Below are positions 16,822 to 25,983 of a DNA stretch of 64,000 nt, piece by piece; the first letter of the stretch is position 1, and each line of letters begins with the position of its first letter. A program made the position numbers and the translations under genes. The DNA lies in assembly GCA_003523055.1 (NCBI GenBank), contig DPHC01000005.1, forward strand, positions 30,056 through 94,055, given 5' to 3'. The notes under the pieces were generated by a model. That model saw only the letters and a list, made by a program, of their open reading frames with translations. It was not told the DNA's origin and searched no databases. Origin of the DNA: Dehalococcoidia bacterium. Its GTDB lineage: Bacteria; Chloroflexota; Dehalococcoidia; Lucifugimonadales; UBA3495.

Positions 16822-18309
16822 ATGACTAAGAAACCCAATTTAATATTCATTTTTAGCGACCAACAAAGACAAGACACAATGGCATGTTATGGCAATGATT
16901 GGATACAAACTCCTAATATTAACGAATTAGCCACTCGAAGTTTTGTATTCAAAAATGCCTACGTCACTCAACCTGTTTGCACTCCTTCTAGGGCATCAAT
17001 TATGACTGGGCTTTATCCTCATGCCGCTGGGCCTGTCCTAAATGGAATTGAGCTATCTAATGATGTACAGTCAATAGCAGAAATGATATCCACTGAATAC
17101 ACCTGCGGTTACTTCGGAAAATGGCACTTAGGGCATGGTGATACTGCCCAACATGGTTTTAGCAAATGGGTTAGCACAGAAGACGGCTATGAAGGTAAAT
17201 TCGTTCGCGGTGGCCCCATATCGAAACTAAGTGATTACCATCAACATCTAGTTGATAATGGATTTTGCCCTGATAAAACAGGTGGCAAAGTAGACACATT
17301 TACACATAATAATTTAGTTTCATTTCCTGCCAAATACCAAATGGCCCCTTATCTGGGGGATAAAGCAGCGGAGTTTATAGAAGAAAATAAGGAACGGCCC
17401 TTTGTAATGTATGTCAGTTGTATAGAACCTCACTCTCCATACATAGGATCTATGCAAGATACTTATGATCCAGAACAACTGCCAGTGGGGCCCACTTTCC
17501 TTAAAAAGCCTGATAATGTATCTCTGCTCAATAGATTAAAAGCAGAATACTATCTTCAATATATGGAAGGCGGAGATCCTGATCAAGATACTTATATGAG
17601 TACGTGGGCCGCCGTAGGAGAAGATGTTACTACTGAAATGGGGTGGAGACAATTAAGAGCACATTATTATGGAACAGTATCTCTTGTTGATGCAATGGTA
17701 GGCAAAATCACTGACGCAATAGAACATGCCGACTTAACTAACGATACTATCATTGTATTTACTAGTGATCATGGTGATTTACTGGGAGACCACGGTATGC
17801 TAGAAAAAAGATCTTTCTACGAAGAATCAGCTAGAGTTCCACTGTTAATTTCAATTCCAGCTTTATCCACTTCCCAAACACAAGTTGAAGGAAGTTTCAG
17901 CCAAATAGATCTAGTTCCTACTCTTCTTAACTTATTAGGGCAGGATATTCCCAATCACTTACATGGAGAATCTCGAATAGAAGTGTTGCATGGAACCGAT
18001 TCCCTTCATGAAAACAACGTGGTTGTTGAATGGAATGGCATCCGCGAAGGGCATTTTGATCGAAGCCAAGCTACACCCGAAATAGATCGTATGAACCATT
18101 CAATGTGGAGATCCATTATCCACGATCGATGGAAACTAAACCTCTGCTCTGGCGATCAAAATGAATTATTTGATCTAAATAACGACCCATACGAAGAAAT
18201 CAATTTATTTAATAATACTGAACATAAAGATCGAATTAGAGATATGGCAGGTAAGCTACGAGTTTGGCAAAATCGTACTGGAGATATAGTTCCGTTGCCT
18301 GATCTGTAA
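16822..18309 (+). CDS. Sulfatase, Cys-type (arylsulfatase/choline-sulfatase family)
   Basis: This is a type I sulfatase of 495 aa with alkaline-phosphatase-like fold. The formylglycine site is Cys53 in VCTPSRAS, the Cys-type that requires an FGE, and an FGE gene stands directly upstream. Metal ligands appear in IFSDQQRQD near the N-terminus and in TSDHGDLLGDHGM in the middle. FGKWHLGHG is the usual conserved loop. There is no signal peptide, so the sulfate ester must be imported or made inside the cell. The SDQQR form also occurs in choline sulfatases and phosphonate monoester hydrolases. GGAGA gives the ribosome site. Confidence 0.92.
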   Translation: MTKKPNLIFIFSDQQRQDTMACYGNDWIQTPNINELATRSFVFKNAYVTQPVCTPSRASIMTGLYPHAAGPVLNGIELSNDVQSIAEMISTEYTCGYFGKWHLGHGDTAQHGFSKWVSTEDGYEGKFVRGGPISKLSDYHQHLVDNGFCPDKTGGKVDTFTHNNLVSFPAKYQMAPYLGDKAAEFIEENKERPFVMYVSCIEPHSPYIGSMQDTYDPEQLPVGPTFLKKPDNVSLLNRLKAEYYLQYMEGGDPDQDTYMSTWAAVGEDVTTEMGWRQLRAHYYGTVSLVDAMVGKITDAIEHADLTNDTIIVFTSDHGDLLGDHGMLEKRSFYEESARVPLLISIPALSTSQTQVEGSFSQIDLVPTLLNLLGQDIPNHLHGESRIEVLHGTDSLHENNVVVEWNGIREGHFDRSQATPEIDRMNHSMWRSIIHDRWKLNLCSGDQNELFDLNNDPYEEINLFNNTEHKDRIRDMAGKLRVWQNRTGDIVPLPDL

Positions 18310-18310
18310 T

Positions 18311-19117
18311 TTATTCGGACCTAATGTCATCATATACGGAAAGAGGAGTAGCGGCTAATAATCCGGCATCTATTGGCATAGTGATGCCTGAAATCCATCT
18401 AGATTCATCACTAGCCAAGAACACATTAGCCCACGCTATATCCCAAGCATTTCCTTCTGTTCCTAATGGACCTGCTGTCTTTCTTTTCTCTCTCATTGCT
18501 GGGGTCATCTTACCTCCAACCATTGGAGTATATATATGACCAGGAGCAATGCAATTCACTCTGACATTATCTCTGCCTAGTTGTACCGCCATAGATTTTG
18601 TTAATGCTATTACACCACCTTTGGATGCAGCATAAGGTATGCTTGGGCTACCCCCTCCAGATCTAAGTCCAACTATAGAGGATATATTAATGATTGAACC
18701 ACCACCAGTTTCAATCATTTTAGGTACAACATATTTACTTGTTAGCATCATGCTTTTAAGATTTATATTTAAAACTCTATCCCACACATCTTCCTGTACA
18801 TCTGTAATAGATCCAGGCCCGCTGATACCAACATTATTAAATAAAATATCTATTCTTCCATATTCAGATATGCCGGCATTAGCCATATTTTCACAGTCTT
18901 TGGCTGAAGTAACATCACATTTAAATACAGAAGCTGTGCCATTCTCACTGATTATTTCGTTCAATGTTTCGAGAGCTGCGTCCTCATTCAAATCAACAAG
19001 TAAGACTTTGGCTCCTTCTTTAGCGAATAAGATAGCGGTAGCTTTACCAGTTCCTACACCCGGGCCGCTAGAACCCGCTCCTGTAATAATAGCAACTTTA
19101 CCTTCTAATCTCCCCAT
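18311..19117 (-). CDS. SDR-family oxidoreductase
   Basis: This is a classical short-chain dehydrogenase of 268 aa. The NAD(P) motif GAGSSGPGVGTGKA is slightly expanded compared with TGxxxGxG. NNVGISGPG is the NNAG-type motif, and catalytic Ser, Tyr and Lys are in INISSIVG and YAASKGG. The C-terminal SRWISGITMPIDAGL closes the fold. It is the last gene of an MFS, dehydrogenase, SDR unit with gaps of about 20 bp, which suggests uptake followed by two oxidation steps. Confidence 0.9.
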   Translation of the reverse strand: MGRLEGKVAIITGAGSSGPGVGTGKATAILFAKEGAKVLLVDLNEDAALETLNEIISENGTASVFKCDVTSAKDCENMANAGISEYGRIDILFNNVGISGPGSITDVQEDVWDRVLNINLKSMMLTSKYVVPKMIETGGGSIINISSIVGLRSGGGSPSIPYAASKGGVIALTKSMAVQLGRDNVRVNCIAPGHIYTPMVGGKMTPAMREKRKTAGPLGTEGNAWDIAWANVFLASDESRWISGITMPIDAGLLAATPLSVYDDIRSE

Positions 19118-19134
19118 ACCTAGCTCCTACACAC

Positions 19135-20028
19135 TTACTTTTTTACACGCAATTCTATACCGGATTTTTCTTCTTGCAGTTTCGCAACAGAATCCGAATC
19201 CTCAGGTCCCCATCCTCTAAACAGTGCTTCCACGTGCCGTTGATCAACTAAATTAGACAGTTCCATCGGGATACCATATTCTCTGCCTAGATCAGTAGCT
19301 AATCTTACATCTTTGGCAGCTAATGCTGTAGCGAAACCTGGTTCGAAATTGCCTTCAAACAAAAATCTTGGAAACTTATCTGCCAGTCTTTTGTTTCCTC
19401 CGGTACTATTAGTAATAACATCTGCAAGAACTTCTAAATCCATTCCCGCTTTAACACCCAGAGTTAGAGCTTCTGCCATTAAAACTCCTATGCCCATGCT
19501 AATTAAATTATTACATATTTTGGTAACCATTCCATTACCTATAGGACCACAATAAACAACATGTGAACCAATCGCATCCAAAGCTGGTTTTATTTGTTTA
19601 AAAGTAGTTTCATCTCCCCCAACCATTACAGCTAATGTTCCAGCAGCTGCTCCATACGTTCCACCACTTACAGGAGCATCCAATACTTTGATGCCTTTTA
19701 AAGCACATTCATCATGTATGCGTCTGATTATAGTCGGTGAATTGGTAGATAAATCCACATAAATATTATCTCCACTGCATCCTTCTACTATCCCATTTTC
19801 ACCCAATACTACAGTTTCAACGTCTCTAGGAACCGGTAAAGATGTAAACACAATTTCATTATTTTCAACAACATCTTTAGGGGAATCTGCCCAATTGGCG
19901 CCCATTTCTAATAAATCAATAGCAGATTCTTTTCTAAGGTCGTGAATTGTAAGTTTATGCCCTTTTTTAGCCATATTTAACGCCATCGGTCCACCCATGT
20001 TACCTAATCCAACAAATCCTATATCCAT
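19135..20028 (-). CDS. 3-hydroxyisobutyrate dehydrogenase-family oxidoreductase
   Basis: It is a second beta-hydroxyacid dehydrogenase (297 aa), similar throughout to the product of 13750-14700. The motifs are GFVGLGNMGGPMA, DAPVSGGTYGAAAG and TKICNNLIS with catalytic Lys and Asn. GGAGGATAT lies before the ATG. It is the middle gene of the MFS, dehydrogenase, SDR operon on the minus strand. The substrate is not determined. Confidence 0.88.
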   Translation of the reverse strand: MDIGFVGLGNMGGPMALNMAKKGHKLTIHDLRKESAIDLLEMGANWADSPKDVVENNEIVFTSLPVPRDVETVVLGENGIVEGCSGDNIYVDLSTNSPTIIRRIHDECALKGIKVLDAPVSGGTYGAAAGTLAVMVGGDETTFKQIKPALDAIGSHVVYCGPIGNGMVTKICNNLISMGIGVLMAEALTLGVKAGMDLEVLADVITNSTGGNKRLADKFPRFLFEGNFEPGFATALAAKDVRLATDLGREYGIPMELSNLVDQRHVEALFRGWGPEDSDSVAKLQEEKSGIELRVKK

Positions 20029-20049
20029 ATATCCTCCTGTTTTAAGTTT

Positions 20050-21195
20050 TTATTTTAATTTTCTAATGTCAGTAAATCTAATCAAAAATATCATACTAAG
20101 CCCGATAGTGAATATACCAGTAATAATTAAACTATTGGATATCCCAATATCCCACAATGGGTTTTTTGCTGTTAACCCAATAATCAAAGTTGATAATGGA
20201 ATAAGACCTTGTTCATAATGCCAGACACTAGAAACTCTCCCTCTAAAATTATCAGGAACCGTTTCTTGAATTAATGTCTGATTACTTACAATAAAATGGG
20301 TTTGGCAAACACCCATTAAAAACATTATCGGAACAGAAATCCAAATCATATTAGATAAGCCCAAAGTTAATATAACTATTCCTCCGCCAATCAAAGTTAT
20401 TAATCCTAATAACCCTTTCCCAATTGCAAAACCGAAGCTTGAAATATATAAGCTAGACAATACTCCTGCAGAACCCATAACAATAATCATCGAAGTACCA
20501 ATACCAGCTTCGGCATTTAAAGCCTCCCCGGTGTAATACGGTAATAACAACAGAACTGGAGTAAAAACCAAAGTACGTAAAAAGTTTAAAATCATTAATC
20601 TGCGGATCATAGTAGTTTTAAAAGTGTATGATAGCCCACTAACCAAATCTCCAAATATAGATTTGATTTCGCTGGTTCTTTTATCTGTAAATGGAGTTTT
20701 CATTGGGATTTGTAATATTGTCATGCCAAAATACAATGCAGCTTCTACAAAAAAGTTCCACTCATAATCTACGTATAAAATCAGAAAACCAGCTACAACT
20801 GCACCTAGCAATCTCATTGATGTAACAGTCATAGCATTTAAAGCCAAAGCGTTTCCAAGGTCTTCATGCCTAACAGTATTAGCTATCAATGCTTGCCTAA
20901 CTGGCTGTGTGACAGCAAATCCTAATCCGGTTAGTATCATATATAAATATATGTACAGTACGTTATCTATAAATCCTAATACCAACGATATGGCAAAAGT
21001 AAGTGCCACAATACAAGTAAATATTTGTGAAATTGCCGCAAGTTTACTCCGACTCATCTTATCTGCTAGTACTCCGCCAAGTGGACTTAATAACAGTGTA
21101 GGTAACGCTCGGACAGCTACTGTCATCATTGATTGGATACCAGATCCAGTTAAATCATAAGTCAACCATCCTATGCTAACGAATTGCAACCACAC
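20050..21195 (-). CDS. MFS transporter (start uncertain; N-terminal extension open)
   Basis: This is a major facilitator of the enterobactin-exporter-like/MFS_3 type with about 11-12 helices. LADKMSRSKLAAI is the loop 2-3 signature, and NFRGRVSSVWHYEQG is a typical loop before the last helices. The listed start is a GTG at 21195. Upstream, the frame stays open for 30 codons to a TGA at 21286-21288. Those codons encode a very MFS-like N-terminus (STFESLKKNKDFRFL, then ITGNFFGNCA), yet contain no ATG, GTG or TTG. The true protein probably starts further up through a lost frame or an unusual start codon. It leads the MFS, dehydrogenase, SDR unit. Confidence 0.82.
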   Translation of the reverse strand: MWLQFVSIGWLTYDLTGSGIQSMMTVAVRALPTLLLSPLGGVLADKMSRSKLAAISQIFTCIVALTFAISLVLGFIDNVLYIYLYMILTGLGFAVTQPVRQALIANTVRHEDLGNALALNAMTVTSMRLLGAVVAGFLILYVDYEWNFFVEAALYFGMTILQIPMKTPFTDKRTSEIKSIFGDLVSGLSYTFKTTMIRRLMILNFLRTLVFTPVLLLLPYYTGEALNAEAGIGTSMIIVMGSAGVLSSLYISSFGFAIGKGLLGLITLIGGGIVILTLGLSNMIWISVPIMFLMGVCQTHFIVSNQTLIQETVPDNFRGRVSSVWHYEQGLIPLSTLIIGLTAKNPLWDIGISNSLIITGIFTIGLSMIFLIRFTDIRKLK

Positions 21196-21345
21196 TGCGC
21201 AGTTACCAAAAAAGTTGCCAGTTATTAAAAATCTAAAATCTTTATTCTTTTTAAGGGATTCAAAAGTACTGATAGGATCCTCTCTTCACTAATCCAAATA
21301 TTATAATCAACCTAAGTATTGGGTGATGTTATACTACCACGAACC

Positions 21346-21807
21346 ATGCATTCTATTAACCGGTATTTCAAAAATCAAATTGCTAGGCGGCACCGTAATA
21401 CTAAGAATTTTAGTAAAGCTATTGCTATTTATGAACATCACGCAAAATTGAATCTACGCAAATTTGGTGATGATAATGAAGTCACTTTAAGGGCATACAG
21501 CAGGTTGGCTAACACCTACTACGCTTCAGCAAACTATCCGAAAGCCTTAATTAGATTTAAATTTATTTTAAACCAACGAATCAAGCTTCTCGGAGCCAAC
21601 CATCCTAATACTTTGCGCAGTATGACAAGCCTAGGAAATTGCCACTACCAGATGAAAGAATATACTGTATCAAAGGAATTACATAATCGCGCTTTTAAAT
21701 CAAGAACGGTTACTTTAGGACCCAATCATCCCAGAACAATACTTAGTAAAAATAGAGTATATGAGTGTGACATTGCTATAAAAAGTCAGACTATTCATGA
21801 TGGATAA
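21346..21807 (+). CDS. Tetratricopeptide-repeat protein
   Basis: This 153-aa protein is built of kinesin-light-chain-like TPR repeats of about 42 residues. A repeated pattern has A-x-x-x-Y then LxxxFGxDxxxTLRAxSRLANxYY, and later GANHPNTLRSMTSLGNCHYQ and GPNHPRTILSKNRVYEC. I start it at the ATG 21346; an upstream TTG is also in frame. There is no signal peptide. The 3' end overlaps the convergent nadE gene by 17 bp. It is probably a protein-binding scaffold; the partner is unknown. Confidence 0.75.
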   Translation: MHSINRYFKNQIARRHRNTKNFSKAIAIYEHHAKLNLRKFGDDNEVTLRAYSRLANTYYASANYPKALIRFKFILNQRIKLLGANHPNTLRSMTSLGNCHYQMKEYTVSKELHNRAFKSRTVTLGPNHPRTILSKNRVYECDIAIKSQTIHDG

Positions 21808-23497
21808 TATTTTTATACTTACTAACAATGGGCATACGCCAATCTTTCCCATACGCCCTTGGTGTTATCTTTACTCCTGGAGGAGATTGATTACGTTTAT
21901 ATTCATTTCTATGAATAGCGTCCACTACTTGATTTATCATTTCTTTCGGAAAATTTCTTTCTATTAAATCTTCATAACTAGAATCATTTTCTAAGTACAA
22001 TTCAATAATCTCATCTAAAATATGGTATGGCGGCAGAGAATCTTCATCAAATTGATTTGGTTTCAATTCGGCACTTGGAGGTTTATTAATAACCGCATTG
22101 GGGATTAAATCAAATTCTAATTGTTTGTTTTTCCATCTTGAAAGCTCATAGACCATTGTTTTGGAAACATCTTTAATAACACAAAACCCGCCCGCCATGT
22201 CTCCATACAACGTTGCATATCCCATGGACATTTCACTTTTATTTCCAGTGGTTAATACTATCCATCCAAATTTATTGGATACTGTCATTAAAATATTCCC
22301 TCGAATACGAGATTGGACGTTTTCTTCTGCAATATTTTGCTCTGAACCTATAAATACATCATTTAACATTCGTTCAAAAGATTTATGCGCATCCTCTATT
22401 GGTATATTCAACAAAGTTATGCCTAAATTACCAGCCAAAATTTCAGAATCAGTCACACTTCCTTCAGAGGAATATCTAGAAGGCATAGTAATTCCTATTA
22501 CGTTGTCTTTGCCTAAAGCATCTACAGCTATTGCGGCAGTCAAAGATGAATCGATCCCTCCAGATAGGCCAATCAATGCTTTTGAAAACCCAGACTTCAT
22601 AATATAGTCACGAGTTCCAACAACTAATGCTTGATAAATTTCTTCTAAATCATCCAAAATCGTAGGCATATTTTGTTTCAAATCATTGACGCTATTATAA
22701 ATATTTTCATCTATATTAAAATATTCAATCAAGTTAACTTCTTCCAGTAAATCAGCATCATCTCTAAATTGTAAATCAGCAATCATTAACTCTTCCTTAA
22801 ACGAACTGCACCCGGCAATCACATTGCCATCTGGAGCCACAATAAAGCTGTTGCCATCAAAAACTAATTCATCTTGACCTCCCACGCTATTCACATAAGC
22901 TATGGTTAGATCATTAGCTAAAGCTCTTTCTTTAAGCATGCTAGATCTTTCTGATTTTTTATCAATATGATATGGCGAAGCATTTATATTAATTATCAAC
23001 TCCGCTCCTAACGATTTTTGTTTCTTAATAGGCCCATCTGCGTACCAAATATCTTCACATATATTAATACCAATGTTTATGTCTTTAATATTAAATATCT
23101 GATTCAATTGACCAGCTTCAAAATATCTTTGCTCATCAAAGACCCCATAATTTGGTAGCTTCTCTTTATGATATGTGCCTATGACACTTTGGTTTTGTAA
23201 CACTGCAGCAGCATTATACAAAGGGGTTTTTCCATCTACGAAGCCTACAACTACACAAATTTCTTCAGTTTTTTGTATTATCGTATCCAAGGCGTTTTTA
23301 TTTTGATTCACAAATTGTTGTTTTTTTAACAAATCTTCCGGTGGATATCCTGTAATACATAGTTCAGGAAATGCTAATAAATCTACTGACTTTATTTTAG
23401 CTTGAGTAATAATAGAAGATATTTTTTCAACATTACCTCTCACATCGCCTACAATCGGGTTGATTTGAGCCAGTGCCACTCTAATCAATCTAGACAT
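21791..23497 (-). CDS. nadE: Glutamine-dependent NAD+ synthetase
   Basis: It converts nicotinate adenine dinucleotide to NAD+, using glutamine as nitrogen donor. It is a two-domain protein of 568 aa. The N-terminal nitrilase domain (about 1-260) has its triad Glu in AFPELCITGYP, Lys in YHKEKLPNYG and Cys in NICEDIW. The C-terminal synthetase domain has the ATP pyrophosphatase loop GLSGGIDSSLTAAIA and TTGNKSEMSMGYATLYGD. Ammonia produced in the first domain serves the second. It is transcribed divergently from an MFS gene. Confidence 0.96.
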   Translation of the reverse strand: MSRLIRVALAQINPIVGDVRGNVEKISSIITQAKIKSVDLLAFPELCITGYPPEDLLKKQQFVNQNKNALDTIIQKTEEICVVVGFVDGKTPLYNAAAVLQNQSVIGTYHKEKLPNYGVFDEQRYFEAGQLNQIFNIKDINIGINICEDIWYADGPIKKQKSLGAELIININASPYHIDKKSERSSMLKERALANDLTIAYVNSVGGQDELVFDGNSFIVAPDGNVIAGCSSFKEELMIADLQFRDDADLLEEVNLIEYFNIDENIYNSVNDLKQNMPTILDDLEEIYQALVVGTRDYIMKSGFSKALIGLSGGIDSSLTAAIAVDALGKDNVIGITMPSRYSSEGSVTDSEILAGNLGITLLNIPIEDAHKSFERMLNDVFIGSEQNIAEENVQSRIRGNILMTVSNKFGWIVLTTGNKSEMSMGYATLYGDMAGGFCVIKDVSKTMVYELSRWKNKQLEFDLIPNAVINKPPSAELKPNQFDEDSLPPYHILDEIIELYLENDSSYEDLIERNFPKEMINQVVDAIHRNEYKRNQSPPGVKITPRAYGKDWRMPIVSKYKNIIHHE

Positions 23498-23593
23498 AAT
23501 CGATCCTTATGCTAATATAAACCTTGGTGTTATAACACATTATAATAAACCCTTCACAAAATACTCATTACCAATTATACAGACAAATTATAT

Positions 23594-24889
23594 ATGTTAC
23601 CTAAATCTAACAAATACAAGATAGTACGCAGAGTACCGTTTTACTACGGATGGGTGATTTTGTCTATTTGCTGTAGCATTGCACTATGCGCAAGACCACT
23701 TATGTCAGTAGCTACATTATCCATCTTTATGGTTCCTATGACTCAGCATTTCGGTTGGTCCAGAGGTTTTTTTTCCAGTGCAGTCAGCCTTGGAGGTATA
23801 ACCGCAGTTATTATATCTCCATTAGTAGGTAAGCTTATCGATAAATATGGGGCAAAATTCATATTAGCACTTTCTTCAGCAATCGTAGGAATCTGCGCAA
23901 TGGGATTACCATTTATCCAGTACCCTTGGGCTTTTTATGCATTGTATATTCCTGGCAGGGCTGCTTTCGCTAGCCCATTAGAGTTGGGCACAACAACATC
24001 AGTCAGCAATTGGTTTATTAAGAAGCGGGCATTTGCTATGTCTATTTTAAGTATTTGCCAAGGGATTGGACTCGGCACTATGCCATTCATAGCTTATTTG
24101 CTCATCATTACTTGGGACTGGAAAACATCATGGTTTACATTAGGGCTGTATACTTTAATAGTAGGAGTCATACCAAGCCTGTTGTTCATAATACGTCGCC
24201 CTGAGGACGTAGGTTTATATATTGACGGCCAACCTTCACCTGATACCTCAAACGACCTTGATTCCCAATATGAACCGAAATTTACTGAAGTAAACTTTAC
24301 TGTTCAACAAGCATTGAAAACCAAATCTTTTTATTTATTGAGCTTTTTTTCTGCAGTAGGTTTTATGGCCCAAGCAGGGATAAGCCTCCATCTAGTAGCC
24401 CATTTTTCTACAAGATCATTTCCTTTGATATTGATAGCATTCCCAGCAAGTGTTTTCGCATTATCACAAGTCTGTGGAACACTAATCTGGGGTGCTTTAG
24501 TCAAATATGTACAAATCCGGTTTTTATTAGCAATATGTGGATTCTTAATCACCATATCAGCAATAGGAATAATAATTAGCGAAAAACCATTGGGCGGATT
24601 GTTTAATTCATTCCTACTTGGGGTTTCAGTTGGAGGATTACATTACCTACTTAGATTAGCTTGGGCTAACTATTATGGAAGGTTACATTTAGGAGCCATA
24701 AGAGGGTTAACTCTACCTATACAAATATCTGGTCAAGCCGTTGGCCCAGTTCTTTCTGGATTCACATTCGATATTAGTGGCAGCTATACCATACCTTTCA
24801 TAATATTTGGAGCTTTCGCTTTCATAGGTGGTCTTTTAGTCACTTTCGCTACACCGCCTAAAATACAGTTGCACCAAAACATCAGGTGA
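23594..24889 (+). CDS. MFS transporter (OxlT/monocarboxylate-like)
   Basis: This is a 431-aa, 12-helix major facilitator. The opening FYYGWVILSICC and the GWSRGFFSSAVSLGGI segment are typical of the OFA/monocarboxylate transporter group. LVGKLIDKYGAKF is the loop 2-3 signature. A cytoplasmic central loop (about 205-230) divides the two halves. Its C-terminal codons overlap the convergent methyltransferase gene by 8 bp. The substrate is probably an organic acid, by family only. Confidence 0.88.
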   Translation: MLPKSNKYKIVRRVPFYYGWVILSICCSIALCARPLMSVATLSIFMVPMTQHFGWSRGFFSSAVSLGGITAVIISPLVGKLIDKYGAKFILALSSAIVGICAMGLPFIQYPWAFYALYIPGRAAFASPLELGTTTSVSNWFIKKRAFAMSILSICQGIGLGTMPFIAYLLIITWDWKTSWFTLGLYTLIVGVIPSLLFIIRRPEDVGLYIDGQPSPDTSNDLDSQYEPKFTEVNFTVQQALKTKSFYLLSFFSAVGFMAQAGISLHLVAHFSTRSFPLILIAFPASVFALSQVCGTLIWGALVKYVQIRFLLAICGFLITISAIGIIISEKPLGGLFNSFLLGVSVGGLHYLLRLAWANYYGRLHLGAIRGLTLPIQISGQAVGPVLSGFTFDISGSYTIPFIIFGAFAFIGGLLVTFATPPKIQLHQNIR

Positions 24890-25604
24890 TTTTGTAAGCC
24901 TTTACTGCGTAAAGCGGATCACTATATTGAGAACTATCAGCATTAACATGTTCTGTTTCAATACCTTCAAACCCACCGATTAATTCCATATAGTACTTAA
25001 CCAATTCCATTCGAGAAATTTCATTGGTTTCTTTCCATATCTTCACAGCCTTAGTTGGAAACATTCTATTGGAAAAAGTAACAATAAAAACTCCACCAGG
25101 TTTTAATATTCTTCCCACTTCTTTGAAAACAGCAAATGGGTTAATTAAATATTGTACTGAAACAGTAATAATAACTGCGTCAAATATTTTGCTTTCAAAA
25201 TCCAGTGTTGGTTTAGTGTTTAAATCTTGAACTATAAACTCATCTAGGTCAGGATTTTCAGACATTTCTTCTGAATTTAATCCTATTCCAATTATTTTCT
25301 CTTTATCTTTATTTCGAGGCCAATGAGTTCTCCAACTGCTCATTAGATCAAGGACCATACATTGATCAGGAATATTCTCATAAAATATCTGACTTACTAA
25401 TGCAATTGCCTGTTCATCAATGTGAACAACAAATCTGGGGGAATTATAGAATAACGCATCGTTAGATTCATCAATTCTTTGAAAGTAATGTTCAAAATTT
25501 GGGGAAATATTTTTCTCCTGTGTCTTGTCTTTATTCAATAAAAATGTAGTATAACCATATAAAATCATAACATTTTTAAACGTCGGAGGCATTATGGAAA
25601 ACAA
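24882..25604 (-). CDS. Class I SAM-dependent methyltransferase
   Basis: The 240-aa protein has the class I methyltransferase core: VLDLMSSWRTHWP (SAM motif I position, non-canonical), an acidic strand end EFIVQDLN, FDAVIITVSVQYLINPF as motif II, and VGRILKPGGVFIVTFSNR as motif III. VLDLMSSW matches a subgroup of small methyltransferases of unknown substrate. The first ATG (25604) overlaps the start of the divergent CMD gene by 11 bp, so the ATG at 25568 may be the real start. Confidence 0.78.
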   Translation of the reverse strand: MFSIMPPTFKNVMILYGYTTFLLNKDKTQEKNISPNFEHYFQRIDESNDALFYNSPRFVVHIDEQAIALVSQIFYENIPDQCMVLDLMSSWRTHWPRNKDKEKIIGIGLNSEEMSENPDLDEFIVQDLNTKPTLDFESKIFDAVIITVSVQYLINPFAVFKEVGRILKPGGVFIVTFSNRMFPTKAVKIWKETNEISRMELVKYYMELIGGFEGIETEHVNADSSQYSDPLYAVKAYKIT

Positions 25605-25935
25605 TCAAGATAATAACCGCGGTTACACCTTAGAAATGCACCAAATCATGAAAACTCAAGACCCCGTATGGTTCGAAAAATATAATGAATTCATATATGC
25701 AACATATACTGGAGAACGTACTTTAGACAGAAAAACCAAAGAATTAATTCAGATTACTGTAGAAGCAGCATTAAAAGCAGACATGGAACAAATCCAAGCT
25801 CATGTCAAAGTTGCCCTCCAAGTCGGAGCTACAGCTGAAGAAATCCTTGAAGCTTTACAGTGTGTGGTAGCGCCTATGGGAGCTCTAGCTTTCAGAAGAG
25901 GACTACAAGCATTATCTGCAGAAGTTGGATGGTAA
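25594..25935 (+). CDS. Carboxymuconolactone decarboxylase-family protein
   Basis: This is a small AhpD-like-fold protein of 113 aa. The core ERTLDRKTKELIQITVEAA and the pattern HVKVALQVGATAEEILEAL are family marks. The position where AhpD proteins have a C-x-x-C redox pair reads KADMEQIQAH, with no Cys at all, so it is not a peroxidase of the AhpD type. It may be a gamma-carboxymuconolactone decarboxylase-like enzyme or a structural relative. CGGAGG precedes the ATG. A strong terminator follows. Confidence 0.85.
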   Translation: MENNQDNNRGYTLEMHQIMKTQDPVWFEKYNEFIYATYTGERTLDRKTKELIQITVEAALKADMEQIQAHVKVALQVGATAEEILEALQCVVAPMGALAFRRGLQALSAEVGW

Positions 25936-25942
25936 ATCAATG

Positions 25943-25980
25943 TAATAGGCTGGATAGTATGTGATCTATCCAGCCTATTA
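25943..25980. terminator. Bidirectional terminator hairpin
   Basis: A 15-bp perfect stem (TAATAGGCTGGATAG at 25943-25957 with its complement at 25966-25980) encloses an 8-nt loop. It is followed by a T-rich run (TTATTATTT). It lies between the convergent CMD and fumarylacetoacetase-family genes. Confidence 0.85.
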
Positions 25981-25983
25981 TTA

